Part shown: in pieces, positions 31,156 to 40,318 of the stretch | Numbering within the stretch: position 1 is the stretch's first letter | How the letters are laid out: every line of letters starts with the position of its first letter | Assembly: GCF_018885265.1 (NCBI RefSeq) | Contig: NZ_CP076538.1 | Coordinates: forward strand, 4,996,001-5,060,000 | Length of the DNA stretch: 64,000 nucleotides | Direction of reading: 5' to 3' | Source of the DNA: Amycolatopsis aidingensis | GTDB lineage: Bacteria; Actinomycetota; Actinomycetes; Mycobacteriales; Pseudonocardiaceae | The notes under the pieces: generated by a model | What the model was told of the DNA's origin: nothing | Databases searched by the model: none | The model's input: the letters and a program-made list of their open reading frames with translations, nothing else | Made by a program: the position numbers and the translations under genes

Positions 31156-32697
31156 TCACCGGAGCGCCTCGACCACCGCGGCCACGGCGGCGCCAGAGAC
31201 CACCCCGAACGCGTCCACGGCCGGCGCGCTCACGGTGGGGGCATCGACTCCCAGTTCCTCGGCGGGAGCCGCGGAGTTGACCACCGCGACGACCGGGTAC
31301 CCGTCCGCGCGCACCGATCGGACGGCGAACGCGAACGCTGCCGAGTCGCGACCAGCCTCGGCAGGCAGCGGGCACGCCACCGCGACGACCGTCGCCTCAG
31401 GGTGCGCACGCGCGACCGAGGCCAGCGCTTCGACGTCCACCGCAATCGCCTCGTGCCGCACCTCACCTCGGGCCGACGCCAGCGCCTGCGCCACGAGCCG
31501 GGCGAGCTGACTGTCGCCCACCACGACGGCAGGCCCTGGCACGTCCGGTCGCCCGTCCGTACTCACCGTCCTGGCCAGGTCCGCCCCACCCCACGACCCT
31601 CCCGCGTCGAGTTCGCCGCAGCGCTCGAGGTCGACGCCGTGTTCCCGATGCAGGCCGAGCCCTGCCCTGGCGCGCAGCAGTCGTGCGACGGCGTCGTCGA
31701 GCTCGCCGGGATCCAGCGCTCCAGCCGCCAACGCCTCCTCCAGCGTGTCCAGGATCGGCGGGATCTCACCGGCCTGGCATTTGACGTTGGCGACGTCGGC
31801 CCCCGCCATGAGGGCGGCCACGGCGGCCTCGGCGGTCCCCATGGAGGCCGCGATGGCACCCATTCTCAGCGAATCGGTCACGATGATTCCCTGGTATGCC
31901 AGCTCGGTGCGCAACCAGGTCCGGTTCACCACCGGCGACAGGCTGGCCGGACCATCCACTCCCAGGCGGGGCAGGGCCACGTGCGCCACCATGACCGACG
32001 CGACCCCGGCAGCCACCGCCGCTCGGAACGGGGACAGGTGCACGAGTTCGTGCTCCCCGCGGGTCCTCGGCAGGGTGGCCGGCGCCGCGTGGGTGTCCGT
32101 CGGACTGTCACCGTGACCGGGAAAGTGCTTGGCGGTGGCCAGCAGGTCACCATCCTGGTATCCGCGCACCTGCGCCGCACCGAGGGCGCCGGTCCGCTCC
32201 GCGTCCAGACCGAACGCCCGCACACCGAGGATCGGGTCGTTCGGCTCGGTCAGAACGTCCACGCAGGGACTGAAGGTCCAGTGAAACCCGACGAGGCGGG
32301 CTTCCCTTCCGGCCTCCTCGGCAACCAGCCGCGCCAGGCCGGCGTCGTCGCCGTGCCCGACACCGCGCGGATAGGGGAAGTCGGTGCCGCCCCCGCCAAG
32401 CGAGTAGCCGACCCCCGACTCGAGGTTGGCCGCCACCAGCGGCGGGGGAAGCCCGCGCCCGGCACCGAGCTCGGCGACCTCGATGTGATACCGGGCTGCG
32501 CCGGAGACACTGGTTCCGGCCAGGCCGTGCAGCACGCCGAGCCCGGCACCGAGGGCCGCCCGCGTCTCCTCGTCGGGACGGCCGTCGCCGGTGACACCCG
32601 GCAGAGCGATGAGTCGCTGGGCGAGCTTCTGCCTGGACGAAAGCATCCCCAGCTGGCTGTCAATCCACCTTGCGGCTTCGACTTCACCTGACTTCAT
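31156..32697 (-). CDS. GH3 beta-N-acetylhexosaminidase-like (NagZ-like)
   Basis: A 513-residue glycoside hydrolase family 3 protein. The NagZ-type motif KHFPGHGDSPTDTH carries the His-Asp dyad, and the nucleophile Asp is likely in IIVTDSLRMGAI; the substrate stretch GVGYSLGGG is near residue 100. A C-terminal extension of about 170 residues, with VVVGDSQLARLVAQAL, resembles a second sandwich domain. No signal peptide is seen, so it acts in the cytosol on imported oligosaccharides. I chose ATG 32697; ATG 32727 would precede the transcription start implied by a TATAAG -10 element at 32729-32734. It reads divergently from the ABC importer, sharing three LacI palindromes. Confidence 0.88.
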   Translation of the reverse strand: MKSGEVEAARWIDSQLGMLSSRQKLAQRLIALPGVTGDGRPDEETRAALGAGLGVLHGLAGTSVSGAARYHIEVAELGAGRGLPPPLVAANLESGVGYSLGGGGTDFPYPRGVGHGDDAGLARLVAEEAGREARLVGFHWTFSPCVDVLTEPNDPILGVRAFGLDAERTGALGAAQVRGYQDGDLLATAKHFPGHGDSPTDTHAAPATLPRTRGEHELVHLSPFRAAVAAGVASVMVAHVALPRLGVDGPASLSPVVNRTWLRTELAYQGIIVTDSLRMGAIAASMGTAEAAVAALMAGADVANVKCQAGEIPPILDTLEEALAAGALDPGELDDAVARLLRARAGLGLHREHGVDLERCGELDAGGSWGGADLARTVSTDGRPDVPGPAVVVGDSQLARLVAQALASARGEVRHEAIAVDVEALASVARAHPEATVVAVACPLPAEAGRDSAAFAFAVRSVRADGYPVVAVVNSAAPAEELGVDAPTVSAPAVDAFGVVSGAAVAAVVEALR

Positions 32698-32728
32698 GCC
32701 CAACTCTTGACGCTCAGGCGATCGCATT

Positions 32729-32792
32729 CTTATAGTCTATCAAACGTTTGCACAGCTCGGCAAACGTTTAAAGACTCGATAACAAACGTTTG
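32729..32792. promoter_or_regulatory. Divergent promoter with three CAAACGTTTG operators
   Basis: Palindromes CAAACGTTTG at 32741-32750 and 32783-32792 flank a near-copy CAAACGTTTA at 32761-32770. Centres are 20 and 22 bases apart, about two helical turns, so the three sites lie on one face. A TATAAG -10 element for the GH3 gene is at 32729-32734 on the minus strand. This should give tight cooperative repression of both the hexosaminidase and the sugar importer. Confidence 0.8.
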
Positions 32793-32813
32793 CCGAATCT
32801 GTCAGGAGGAACC

Positions 32814-34109
32814 ATGGTTCGCAGGACAGTCATCAGCGGACCGCTCGCCGTGGCGAGCGCACTTGCCCTGGCGGGTTGCGGGCTCAGCGACGGGAGTGCC
32901 CCGTCCGGTGAGCAGGTCGACACCTCTGGCGAGGTCACGGGGACCATCACCTTCCAGACCCTGCAGCTGTCGCCCACCTTTGACGACTACATCGAGGGCG
33001 TCATCGCGGACTTCGAGCAGCAGTACCCCGGGACCACGGTCACCTGGAACGACATCCCGAGCGACTCGGCGGCACGCAAGACCAACGCGGACGCCGTCGC
33101 GAACTCGTTGCCGGACGTCATGGACCTCGATACCGCCACCCTGGCACCACTGGCCCGCAAGGATCTCGTCGTCGACATGAACACGGCCGCGGCGGACGTC
33201 AAGGACGACTTCGTCGACACCGCGTGGCAGTCGTTGACGTTCGGTCAGGCCTCGGCCGCCCTCCCCTGGTACCTCAACACTCCGATCCTGATGAAGAACA
33301 GCGAACTGCTGTCCGAGGCCGGACTCGCCGGCGAACCGGACCCCGCAGGCTACGCCGAGCTCGTCGAGGTGTCCGCCAAGATCGCCGCGGCGACAGGCAA
33401 GGCCGGTTTCCAGCCGACCGAGATCGGGTTGCCCTGTTACCTGCTGAGCCTCGGTGTTCCCCTGGTCAACGACGACGGCACCAAGGCCGTGGTCAACACC
33501 CCGGAGGCGGTGGCGTTCATCGAGTCCCTTGCCGAGTTGCACAGGTCAGGGGGCATCCCGGCCGACACCGTCTCCGCCCAGCAGCGGGGCGAGATCGAGA
33601 CATTCCAGGAGGGCAAGACCGCTTACCTGGAGACCGGCGGGTCGCGCCTGAAAATCATCGAGGAGAACGCACCGGCCGTCTACCAGCAGATCACTCTCGG
33701 CAAGCCGCTCGGCGTAGCCGACGAGGGCACCTGGCTGGTGACACACGGCATCGCCGTGCCGAAGGCGTCCGAGAACCTCCCGACGGCGGTCGCCTTCGCG
33801 AAGTTCCTGACCTCCTCGGCCAACCAGCTCGCCCTCGCGAAGCAGTCGAGCGTGTTCCCCAGCACCACCGCCGCCCTCGATGACGCGTTCTTCCAGGCGA
33901 AACCGACCGACCTGGTGACCGAGGCGCGCTCGATCGCGGCCGACAGCCTGACGGACGGCACCACGATCGTGCGGCCCGCCTCGGCCGACGCCGAGTTCGC
34001 GGCCGCGTTGTGGTCGGCTGTGCAGCCCGCGATCCTCGGCGAGGTGCCGGCCGAGCGGGCCCTTGCCGAGGCCGAGCGGAAGCTGACCACGATCCTCGAA
34101 GCACGGTGA
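32814..34109 (+). CDS. ABC sugar transporter, substrate-binding lipoprotein
   Basis: A 431-residue extracellular solute-binding protein of family 1. The signal peptide ends in the lipobox LALAGC, so Cys becomes the lipidated N-terminus. It follows the pattern ITFQTLQLSPTFDDYI and has VMDLDTATLAPLARK and LPWYLNTPILMKN in the ligand-binding lobes. ATG 32814 has AGGAGGA five bases upstream. It is the first gene of a five-gene operon (binding protein, two permeases, oxidoreductase, LacI) controlled by three palindromes just upstream. The substrate is probably an oligosaccharide containing amino sugar or uronate. Confidence 0.92.
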   Translation: MVRRTVISGPLAVASALALAGCGLSDGSAPSGEQVDTSGEVTGTITFQTLQLSPTFDDYIEGVIADFEQQYPGTTVTWNDIPSDSAARKTNADAVANSLPDVMDLDTATLAPLARKDLVVDMNTAAADVKDDFVDTAWQSLTFGQASAALPWYLNTPILMKNSELLSEAGLAGEPDPAGYAELVEVSAKIAAATGKAGFQPTEIGLPCYLLSLGVPLVNDDGTKAVVNTPEAVAFIESLAELHRSGGIPADTVSAQQRGEIETFQEGKTAYLETGGSRLKIIEENAPAVYQQITLGKPLGVADEGTWLVTHGIAVPKASENLPTAVAFAKFLTSSANQLALAKQSSVFPSTTAALDDAFFQAKPTDLVTEARSIAADSLTDGTTIVRPASADAEFAAALWSAVQPAILGEVPAERALAEAERKLTTILEAR

Positions 34110-35026
34110 CGACGATGCTCCGGCGACAGCCGCTCAGACCGCACTCCGGCACCGCCCTGAAACGCCATCGGTGGTACGTGCCCCTGGTGTTCGTGGGGCC
34201 GGTCCTGATCCTGCAGGGAACATTCCTGTTCACCCCGCTCGTCAACACCTTCGTGCTCGCGTTCACCGACGCCAGCACCGTCGGCGGCGGCAGCTTCATC
34301 GGTCTGGACAACTTCACGGCCCTCGCGAACGACGGCGACTTCTGGGCGGCAGTCGGCCGGACATTCGCCTACCTGGCGGTCACGGTGCCGGTGATCGTCG
34401 TTCTCTCGACCTCACTCGCGATCCTGGTCAACACCTCGCTGCGCGGGTCCTCGGTGGTCCGGGTACTGCTGTTCTCACCGATGGTCATGCCACTGGCCAC
34501 GATCGCCGTGATGTTCCAGTTCGTCCTGGATTCGGACGGCCTGATCAACGAGGTGCTCACCGGGCTGCAGCTGATCGCCGAGCCGGTGCCGTTCCTGAGC
34601 AGCTCGGATCTGGCTCTGTTCAGCCTGATGCTGGTCACGATCTGGAAAGGGTGCGCGCTGTCCACGCTCATCACCCTGGCCGCGCTGCAGAACGTGTCCG
34701 AGGAACTCGACGAGGCGGCGTCACTCGACGGCGCGGGATGGCTGCGCCGCACCTGGAGCGTGACCCTGCCGCAAATCCGTGGCACCACCATCCTGGTCGG
34801 CGTGCTCGTCTCGATCGCCGTTCTCCGGGTGTTCGCCGAGCCCTACATCATCACCGGCGGGGGGCCGGGCACGTCGACCGAGACCATCGTGCTGTACCTG
34901 TTCCAGAAGGGCGTGTCGCCCGGCACGCAGGCCGGGTACGCCTCCGCGATCAGCCTCGTGCTCTTCGTCTTCGTGCTCGCCGCCGCGGCCGTGAGCTGGA
35001 GCCTGACCAGGAGGAGCCGCACATGA
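34106..35026 (+). CDS. ABC sugar transporter permease 1 (MalF-type)
   Basis: A 306-residue inner-membrane permease with six predicted helices. The EAA loop is EELDEAASLDGAGWLRR and ends in a basic residue, which docks the ATPase. GTG 34106 overlaps the binding-protein stop as GTGA; ATG 34115 is three codons in. It pairs with the next permease. No ATPase gene is present anywhere in this locus. Confidence 0.92.
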   Translation: MTTMLRRQPLRPHSGTALKRHRWYVPLVFVGPVLILQGTFLFTPLVNTFVLAFTDASTVGGGSFIGLDNFTALANDGDFWAAVGRTFAYLAVTVPVIVVLSTSLAILVNTSLRGSSVVRVLLFSPMVMPLATIAVMFQFVLDSDGLINEVLTGLQLIAEPVPFLSSSDLALFSLMLVTIWKGCALSTLITLAALQNVSEELDEAASLDGAGWLRRTWSVTLPQIRGTTILVGVLVSIAVLRVFAEPYIITGGGPGTSTETIVLYLFQKGVSPGTQAGYASAISLVLFVFVLAAAAVSWSLTRRSRT

Positions 35027-35934
35027 GCAGTGTCCTGACCAGGAGCACCCGGGGCACCGGGCGTGCCGTGCCGGAGGGGCCGCCCGCCCCGGGTACGAAG
35101 CTCGGGCGACCCGGTTCCCGTCGCGAGGCGATCCTCAGATGGACGCTCATGCTCGTCGCCGTGTCCGTGGTACTCGGACCACTGCTGTGGCAGCTGAGCA
35201 CCGCCCTCAAGGGCGCGGGAGAGAGCACGAGCGGGTTCCTTGGCAGCCTCGTGCCGAGCGACCCGACGCTGCAGAACTTCGTCACGGCATTCACGGAGAT
35301 CCCGCTCGCCCGGTACCTGCTGAACTCCGCCGCGATCGCGGCGATAGGCGTCACCGTGAACCTGGTGATCGCGACCCTCACGGGGTACGCACTGGCCCGG
35401 ATTCCGTTCCGCGGCAGGGCCGTCTACATGGCCGTGCTGCTGGCCACCGCGACCCTGCCCTTCGAGGTGATCCTCGTGTCCACGCTGCTCGTCACCAGGA
35501 ACCTGGGCCTGCAGGACACGCTCCTTGGCGTCGTCCTGCCCCAGGGCGTGGCCATCACCTCGCTCTTCGTGATGCGTCAGGCGTTCCGCGGCATCCCCAA
35601 CGAGCTGGAGGAAGCGGCGACCGTCGACGGCGCGGGGCCGTTCCGGATGTTCCTGCGGGTCATGCTCCCCAACGTCAAGGGGTCCCTCGCCGTTGTCACG
35701 GTGCTGGGCTTTCTCGACTCCTGGGATCAGTTCATCTGGCCACTGGTGATCCTGAGCGACCCGGACAAGTACCCGGTCAGCGTCGGTGTCCAGTACCTCT
35801 CCGGCGCCTTCTCCGCGGACCAGCGCGTCATCTCGGCGGCCGCGCTCGTGGTGATCCTGCCTCCGCTGCTGGTCTACATGTTCACCCAGCGCCACGTCTT
35901 CAAGGGATTGGCGGGAGGTGCGCTCAAAGGATGA
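35023..35934 (+). CDS. ABC sugar transporter permease 2 (MalG-type)
   Basis: A 303-residue permease with six membrane segments and the EAA loop ELEEAATVDGAGPFR. ATG 35023 overlaps the upstream stop as ATGA and has GGAGGAG upstream. With permease 1 and the binding protein it forms an importer that must borrow an ATPase; in actinomycetes MsiK often serves several such importers. Confidence 0.92.
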   Translation: MSSVLTRSTRGTGRAVPEGPPAPGTKLGRPGSRREAILRWTLMLVAVSVVLGPLLWQLSTALKGAGESTSGFLGSLVPSDPTLQNFVTAFTEIPLARYLLNSAAIAAIGVTVNLVIATLTGYALARIPFRGRAVYMAVLLATATLPFEVILVSTLLVTRNLGLQDTLLGVVLPQGVAITSLFVMRQAFRGIPNELEEAATVDGAGPFRMFLRVMLPNVKGSLAVVTVLGFLDSWDQFIWPLVILSDPDKYPVSVGVQYLSGAFSADQRVISAAALVVILPPLLVYMFTQRHVFKGLAGGALKG

Positions 35935-37172
35935 GTCCCCGACCACCTTCGACGGTGCTGGTCGGCACCGGCGGGTACGGACTGCGACACCTGCGACGCC
36001 TGCTCGATCTGCACCGCGACCACCGCATCGACCTCGTAGGCCTGGTCGATGTCGCGGTCACCGACCAGGCGAAACAGCTAGTATCCCGCTATGCCTGTTT
36101 CCCCACCTGGCACCCGAGCATCGAGGACGCGCTATCCGCCGCTCCGGTGGACTCGGTGGTGATCGCGACACCCCCGCACACGCACGTCGACCTCGCCAGG
36201 ACGGCCATCCTGGCCGGCACCGCTGTCTACCTCGAGAAGCCTCCCGTCACGCTCCTGCAAGACCTCGACACCCTGTCCGGGCTGCGGGGGCGCCGGCGCG
36301 TGGAGGTCGGCTTCCAGGAAGCCAGGGCGACCGTCGATGCGCTCGAGCGGGCCTGGGTGGCCATGGACCAACCCCGGGTCGACCGCGTAGTCGCCCACGG
36401 AGCGCTGTCCCGTCCCGACGAGTACTACCGCCGCAGCAGGTGGGCTGGCGAGTGGTTCCTGGACGGACGTGCGGTGCTCGACGGACCGTTGTTCAATCCG
36501 CTCGCCCACGTCGTGCAGGCGGCGCTGCTCTTCGCGGGCCGGGTCCAGGAGGGGTGGTCCCCCGCAGCCGTGGAGGCCGAGTGCTTCCGTGCCCGGCCCC
36601 TGGGTGGTGACGACACGTCGGCGATCCGCATCACGCCCCCGAGGGGGCCGCAGGTGCTGGCCGTTGGCACCACAGCGACGGACATCATCGTACCCCCCGG
36701 CGTGGCGGTGCACACCAGCTCCGGGGTCGTCCACGTCGGGAACGGGGGGCAGCGGATCATCGCGTTCCGGGACGGAGCCCGGGTTCCGGTGACACCCGCC
36801 GCGGGCACGGCGCCCGCGCTGCACGCGACCGTCACCGACCCGCAGGGTGCCCCGGACCCGTTGCTGTCCCTGGAATCGACCCGGCACTTCGTCCTCACGG
36901 TCAACGCGGCCGTGCAGGCGGCGGGGTCCCCTGTCGCGGCACCGGTCCCCGCCCGATCCGCCACCCGCGATGGGCGCACGGTCACGCGGGTCGGCAACCT
37001 GGGCCGGCTGGTGGCGGCCTGTGCCCGCCGCGGCGCCCTGCTGTCCGAGGCGGATCCCGCATGGGGCGGCGCGGTCCACCGACTGGATACCACCGGATAC
37101 CGCGGGTTGACGCACCCGGAACTGGGCTCCTCCCCCGATCGAGGACTGCGGACCGGGCAGGGTGTGACATGA
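35931..37172 (+). CDS. Gfo/Idh/MocA-family oxidoreductase 2
   Basis: A 413-residue NAD(P)-dependent oxidoreductase. The Rossmann loop is VGTGGYGLRHLRR, and the catalytic Lys is in YLEKPPV. The C-terminal third has extra segments around VGNGGQRIIAFRDG, longer than the small relative at 30.3 kb. ATG 35931 overlaps the permease stop as ATGA. It sits between transporter and repressor genes, so it probably acts on the imported sugar, for example as a dehydrogenase or epimerase. The substrate is unknown. Confidence 0.85.
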   Translation: MSPRPPSTVLVGTGGYGLRHLRRLLDLHRDHRIDLVGLVDVAVTDQAKQLVSRYACFPTWHPSIEDALSAAPVDSVVIATPPHTHVDLARTAILAGTAVYLEKPPVTLLQDLDTLSGLRGRRRVEVGFQEARATVDALERAWVAMDQPRVDRVVAHGALSRPDEYYRRSRWAGEWFLDGRAVLDGPLFNPLAHVVQAALLFAGRVQEGWSPAAVEAECFRARPLGGDDTSAIRITPPRGPQVLAVGTTATDIIVPPGVAVHTSSGVVHVGNGGQRIIAFRDGARVPVTPAAGTAPALHATVTDPQGAPDPLLSLESTRHFVLTVNAAVQAAGSPVAAPVPARSATRDGRTVTRVGNLGRLVAACARRGALLSEADPAWGGAVHRLDTTGYRGLTHPELGSSPDRGLRTGQGVT

Positions 37173-38167
37173 ACCGGCGCGCGAACAGGACCAAGCTCGC
37201 CGACGTGGCCGCCGCGGCCGGTGTGTCGATCTCGACGGTGTCCAGGGTCTTCTCGAATCCCGAACGCCTGGCTCCGGACACGGTGCGGCACGTGCGAGAG
37301 GTCGCCGCGCGGTTGCGCTTCACGCCGAACCCCATGGCCCGCGCGCTCATCATGGGTGACACCCCATACCTCGGCGTGGTGGTTCCCGATATCAGCAACC
37401 CCTACATGACGACGTTGCTCAAGGCCGCCCAGGGAAGCTCCCGGCGGCGCGGCATCGGTGTCTTCGTCGCGGACACCGACGACGCGACCGATGTCGAGCG
37501 CCATATGTGCGAGCAGTTCGCCCGCCAGACCAGGGGAATCCTGCTGTGCGCGCCACGCATGAGCGTGTCCCACATCCGCGAGATCGCGGAAATGATCCCG
37601 CTCATGCTGGTGAACCGTCCGGTAGACGGCATTCCGTGCGTCTACACGGACTCGACCACCTCGATCGCCGAACTCGTGGACCGGCTCTGCGACCTGGGCC
37701 ACGAAAGGATCGCCTATCTGCCGGGTCCGGTCGCGTCCTGGGCCAACAAGGTGCGCACCCGCACGGTCTCCGACCGGGTGCGCAAGCGCGGTGCCACCTT
37801 CATCAAACTCGCCCCGACCTCGGCACGGCACGAGGATGGCGTCGCGGCCGCCCGCGAGGTGGCCGACCACGGCGCGTCGGCCGTCGTCGCCTTCGACGAC
37901 GTTCTCGCCGCCGGACTCATCGAAGGCTTCCGGCAGCTCGACCTGTCGGTGCCCCGCGACGTCAGCGTCGTCGGACACGACAACGTCCTGGCCGGACTGG
38001 TCCAGCCGGGCCTGACGACCGTCGAGGGCCGCAGCGCCCGGGTCGCGCAACTGGCCGTCGATCGGCTGCTCGCGGAGTCCGATCCGGACGCCGTAGCCGA
38101 CACCGAGCATCTGGGCGTCGGCACCGAGGTCGTCTGGCGAGCCAGCATCGCCGAACCCCGGGGATGA
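37169..38167 (+). CDS. LacI-family transcriptional repressor
   Basis: A 332-residue LacI protein. The helix-turn-helix is TKLADVAAAAGVSISTVSRVF at residues about 8-28 and is followed by the hinge helix NPMARALIMG, then a periplasmic-binding-protein-like effector domain beginning YLGVVVPDISNPYM. ATG 37169 overlaps the upstream stop as ATGA. It is the last gene of the importer operon and precedes a CAAACGTTTG palindrome, and four more lie at neighbouring promoters. It is the obvious owner of those sites. The effector is probably a sugar or sugar phosphate made from the locus substrate. Confidence 0.93.
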   Translation: MNRRANRTKLADVAAAAGVSISTVSRVFSNPERLAPDTVRHVREVAARLRFTPNPMARALIMGDTPYLGVVVPDISNPYMTTLLKAAQGSSRRRGIGVFVADTDDATDVERHMCEQFARQTRGILLCAPRMSVSHIREIAEMIPLMLVNRPVDGIPCVYTDSTTSIAELVDRLCDLGHERIAYLPGPVASWANKVRTRTVSDRVRKRGATFIKLAPTSARHEDGVAAAREVADHGASAVVAFDDVLAAGLIEGFRQLDLSVPRDVSVVGHDNVLAGLVQPGLTTVEGRSARVAQLAVDRLLAESDPDAVADTEHLGVGTEVVWRASIAEPRG

Positions 38168-38208
38168 ACCACCACCCACCGCCGACGCGACCACGCACGC
38201 ACGATCGG

Positions 38209-38218
38209 CAAACGTTTG
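38209..38218. promoter_or_regulatory. CAAACGTTTG operator 5
   Basis: A perfect palindrome in the context GGCAAACGTTTGAA, 17 bases before the SDR gene start. It lies between the lacI stop and the SDR-to-gluconokinase operon, so the second operon is also under LacI control and probably has its own promoter here. Confidence 0.78.
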
Positions 38219-38234
38219 AACGGGAAGGACGGCA

Positions 38235-39278
38235 ATGAAGACAACGCCATACCCGGCGGCACCCGCCGACGAGGCGGAGTTGGAGGACCTTCTCGCCACA
38301 CCGCTCGAGGGCGTGGGTCCCGACCTCGCGGCTCTCGGCGGCGACCTGGTCCTGCTCGGGGCCGGTGGCAAGATCGGCCCGACCATGGCCGTCATGGCCC
38401 GGCGAGCGCTCGACTCCGCAGGCTCGACGGCCGAGGTGCACGCGGTGTCCCGGTGGTCGGAGCCGGACGTGCGCGAGTCGCTCGAGCGCCACGGCGTGCG
38501 CACCCACACCGCCGACATCGGCGATCCCTCGATCCACCGGTCACTCCCCGACGCCGCCGGTGTCTACTTCCTCGCCGGCATGAAGTTCGGTACCACCGGG
38601 GCCGAGGCGCGGATGTGGTGGACCAACGCCGCGGTCCCGGCGATGATGGCGGACCGCTACCGCGGCATCCCGACCGTCGTGTACTCCAGCGGCAACGTGT
38701 ACCCGTTCACGCCGCTCGTCCACGGCGGCTGCACCGAGCGGGACGCGCCCCAGCCACATGGCGAGTACGCGCAGTCGTCCCTGGCCCGTGAACGACTCTT
38801 CGCCGGGGCATCCGAGCGATGGGGGACGCCCACGGTCATGTTCCGCCTCAACTACGCATGCGAGCTGCGTTACGGCGTGGTCGCGGACATCGCCACCCGC
38901 ATCGCCGAGGACAGCCCCATCGACGTCACCATGCCGTCGGTCAACATCGTCTGGCAGCGCGACGTCAGCGCGTGGGCTCTGCGCAGCGCGGTTCTCGCGG
39001 GACCCGAGGCTGCCGTCCTCAATGCCACCGGCCCGGAGACACTCCCGGTGCGTCGGATCGCACTCCTGCTCGCCGAGGTCATGGGCCGCGAGGTGAAGTT
39101 CACCGGCACCGAGGCTTCCGACGCGCTGCTCAACGACGCGGGCGACTGTTTCGCCCGGTTCGGCTACCCCAGCCTCGCCGCGCGAACCCTCATCGCGTGG
39201 ACCGGCCAGTGGATCGCCCGCGGTGGACGGCAACTGGGTAAGGCGACCAAGTTCGAGCAGCGGCAGGGGCGGTACTGA
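38235..39278 (+). CDS. NAD-dependent epimerase/dehydratase (extended SDR)
   Basis: A 347-residue extended short-chain dehydrogenase. The nucleotide site is LVLLGAGGKIGPTMA near residue 40, and a YSSGNVYPF stretch near residue 145 recalls the strand before the active site; the YxxxK motif is not clear (HGEYAQSSLARE has Tyr but no Lys in place), so catalysis may differ. ATG 38235 has AAGGAC six bases upstream. It is the first gene of the second operon. It could oxidise or epimerise a sugar or uronate; the substrate cannot be read from sequence. Confidence 0.8.
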   Translation: MKTTPYPAAPADEAELEDLLATPLEGVGPDLAALGGDLVLLGAGGKIGPTMAVMARRALDSAGSTAEVHAVSRWSEPDVRESLERHGVRTHTADIGDPSIHRSLPDAAGVYFLAGMKFGTTGAEARMWWTNAAVPAMMADRYRGIPTVVYSSGNVYPFTPLVHGGCTERDAPQPHGEYAQSSLARERLFAGASERWGTPTVMFRLNYACELRYGVVADIATRIAEDSPIDVTMPSVNIVWQRDVSAWALRSAVLAGPEAAVLNATGPETLPVRRIALLLAEVMGREVKFTGTEASDALLNDAGDCFARFGYPSLAARTLIAWTGQWIARGGRQLGKATKFEQRQGRY

Positions 39279-40318
39279 TGACGACCTCGGTCAGGGAACG
39301 CCTGCGCGCCGGCGTCGCCATCCCGGCCCACCCGCTCGCGCTTACCCCGGACGGCGGGTTCGACGAAACCGCCCAGCGCGCACTCACGCGGTACTACCTG
39401 GCCGCCGGTGCGGACGGACTGGCGGTCGGCGTGCACACCACGCAGTTCGCGCTCCACGACGACGAACGCTTGTTCGCCGAGGTTCTCGGTCTTGCCGAGC
39501 GGACCGCGGCCGAGGAGGGCAGGGACCCCCTCCTGATCGCGGGCGTGATCGGGGATACCGATCAGGCCGTCCACGAGGCGGCGGGGGCAGCCGAGGCGGG
39601 CTACGACGCGGTGCTGCTGTGCCCCTACGGCATGGCGGACCCGGGACCGCGCGCCCTGCTGGAACGTGCCCGTGCGGTAGGCGAGATCCTCCCGACCATC
39701 GGGTTCGCGCTCCAGGAGGCGGTCGGTGGGAGCCCGCTGCCCAAGTCGTACTGGACCCGGCTGTTCGACCTCGAGTCGGTCGTCGCGGTCAAGGCCGCCC
39801 CATTCGACCGGTACCGCACCAACGACATCGCCAGGGCCCTGGCCGAGCACGACAGGTGGGACCAGGTCGCCCTGCTCACCGGCAACGACGACACGATCAT
39901 CGCCGACCTGGTAACTCCCCATCGAGTCTCCTTCGGCGGCCGGGAACGGGTCCTGCACGTGCGTGGCGGCCTGCTGGGGCAGTGGGCCGTCGGGACCAGG
40001 GCTGCGGTCGAGCTCCGCCGCCGCGCCGCCGCGGAGTGCCGGTCGGGGTCGGTCGGCACCGGCCTGCTGTCGACCGGCGCTGACCTCGTTGAGGTGAATG
40101 CCGCGGTTTTCGACGTCAGCCACGGCTTCGCGGGCTGTGTCGCCGGTGTGAACGAAGTGCTTCGGCAGCAGGGGCTGATCGCCTCGTCCACCTGCCTGAC
40201 CGACACCGAGCGGCTTTCCGCGGGCCAGGCGGACCTCATCGCCGGTGCCCGGGCTCGCTTTCCCGACCTGCTCGACGAGGCCTTCGTGCGGGAGCACCGC
40301 GATGACTGGCTCAGTTGA
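39278..40318 (+). CDS. DapA-superfamily aldolase/lyase
   Basis: A 346-residue protein of the dihydrodipicolinate-synthase/N-acetylneuraminate-lyase superfamily. The Schiff-base Lys is likely in VVAVKAAPFDRY; PLALTPDGGFDETAQRAL near residue 25 is typical of the N-terminal strand. ATG 39278 overlaps the SDR stop by one base (TGATG). Members include keto-deoxy-sugar-acid aldolases and dehydratases. With mannonate dehydratase downstream, which makes 2-keto-3-deoxygluconate, an aldolase or dehydratase on a keto-deoxy acid is plausible. That assignment is inferred. Confidence 0.8.
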   Translation: MTTSVRERLRAGVAIPAHPLALTPDGGFDETAQRALTRYYLAAGADGLAVGVHTTQFALHDDERLFAEVLGLAERTAAEEGRDPLLIAGVIGDTDQAVHEAAGAAEAGYDAVLLCPYGMADPGPRALLERARAVGEILPTIGFALQEAVGGSPLPKSYWTRLFDLESVVAVKAAPFDRYRTNDIARALAEHDRWDQVALLTGNDDTIIADLVTPHRVSFGGRERVLHVRGGLLGQWAVGTRAAVELRRRAAAECRSGSVGTGLLSTGADLVEVNAAVFDVSHGFAGCVAGVNEVLRQQGLIASSTCLTDTERLSAGQADLIAGARARFPDLLDEAFVREHRDDWLS

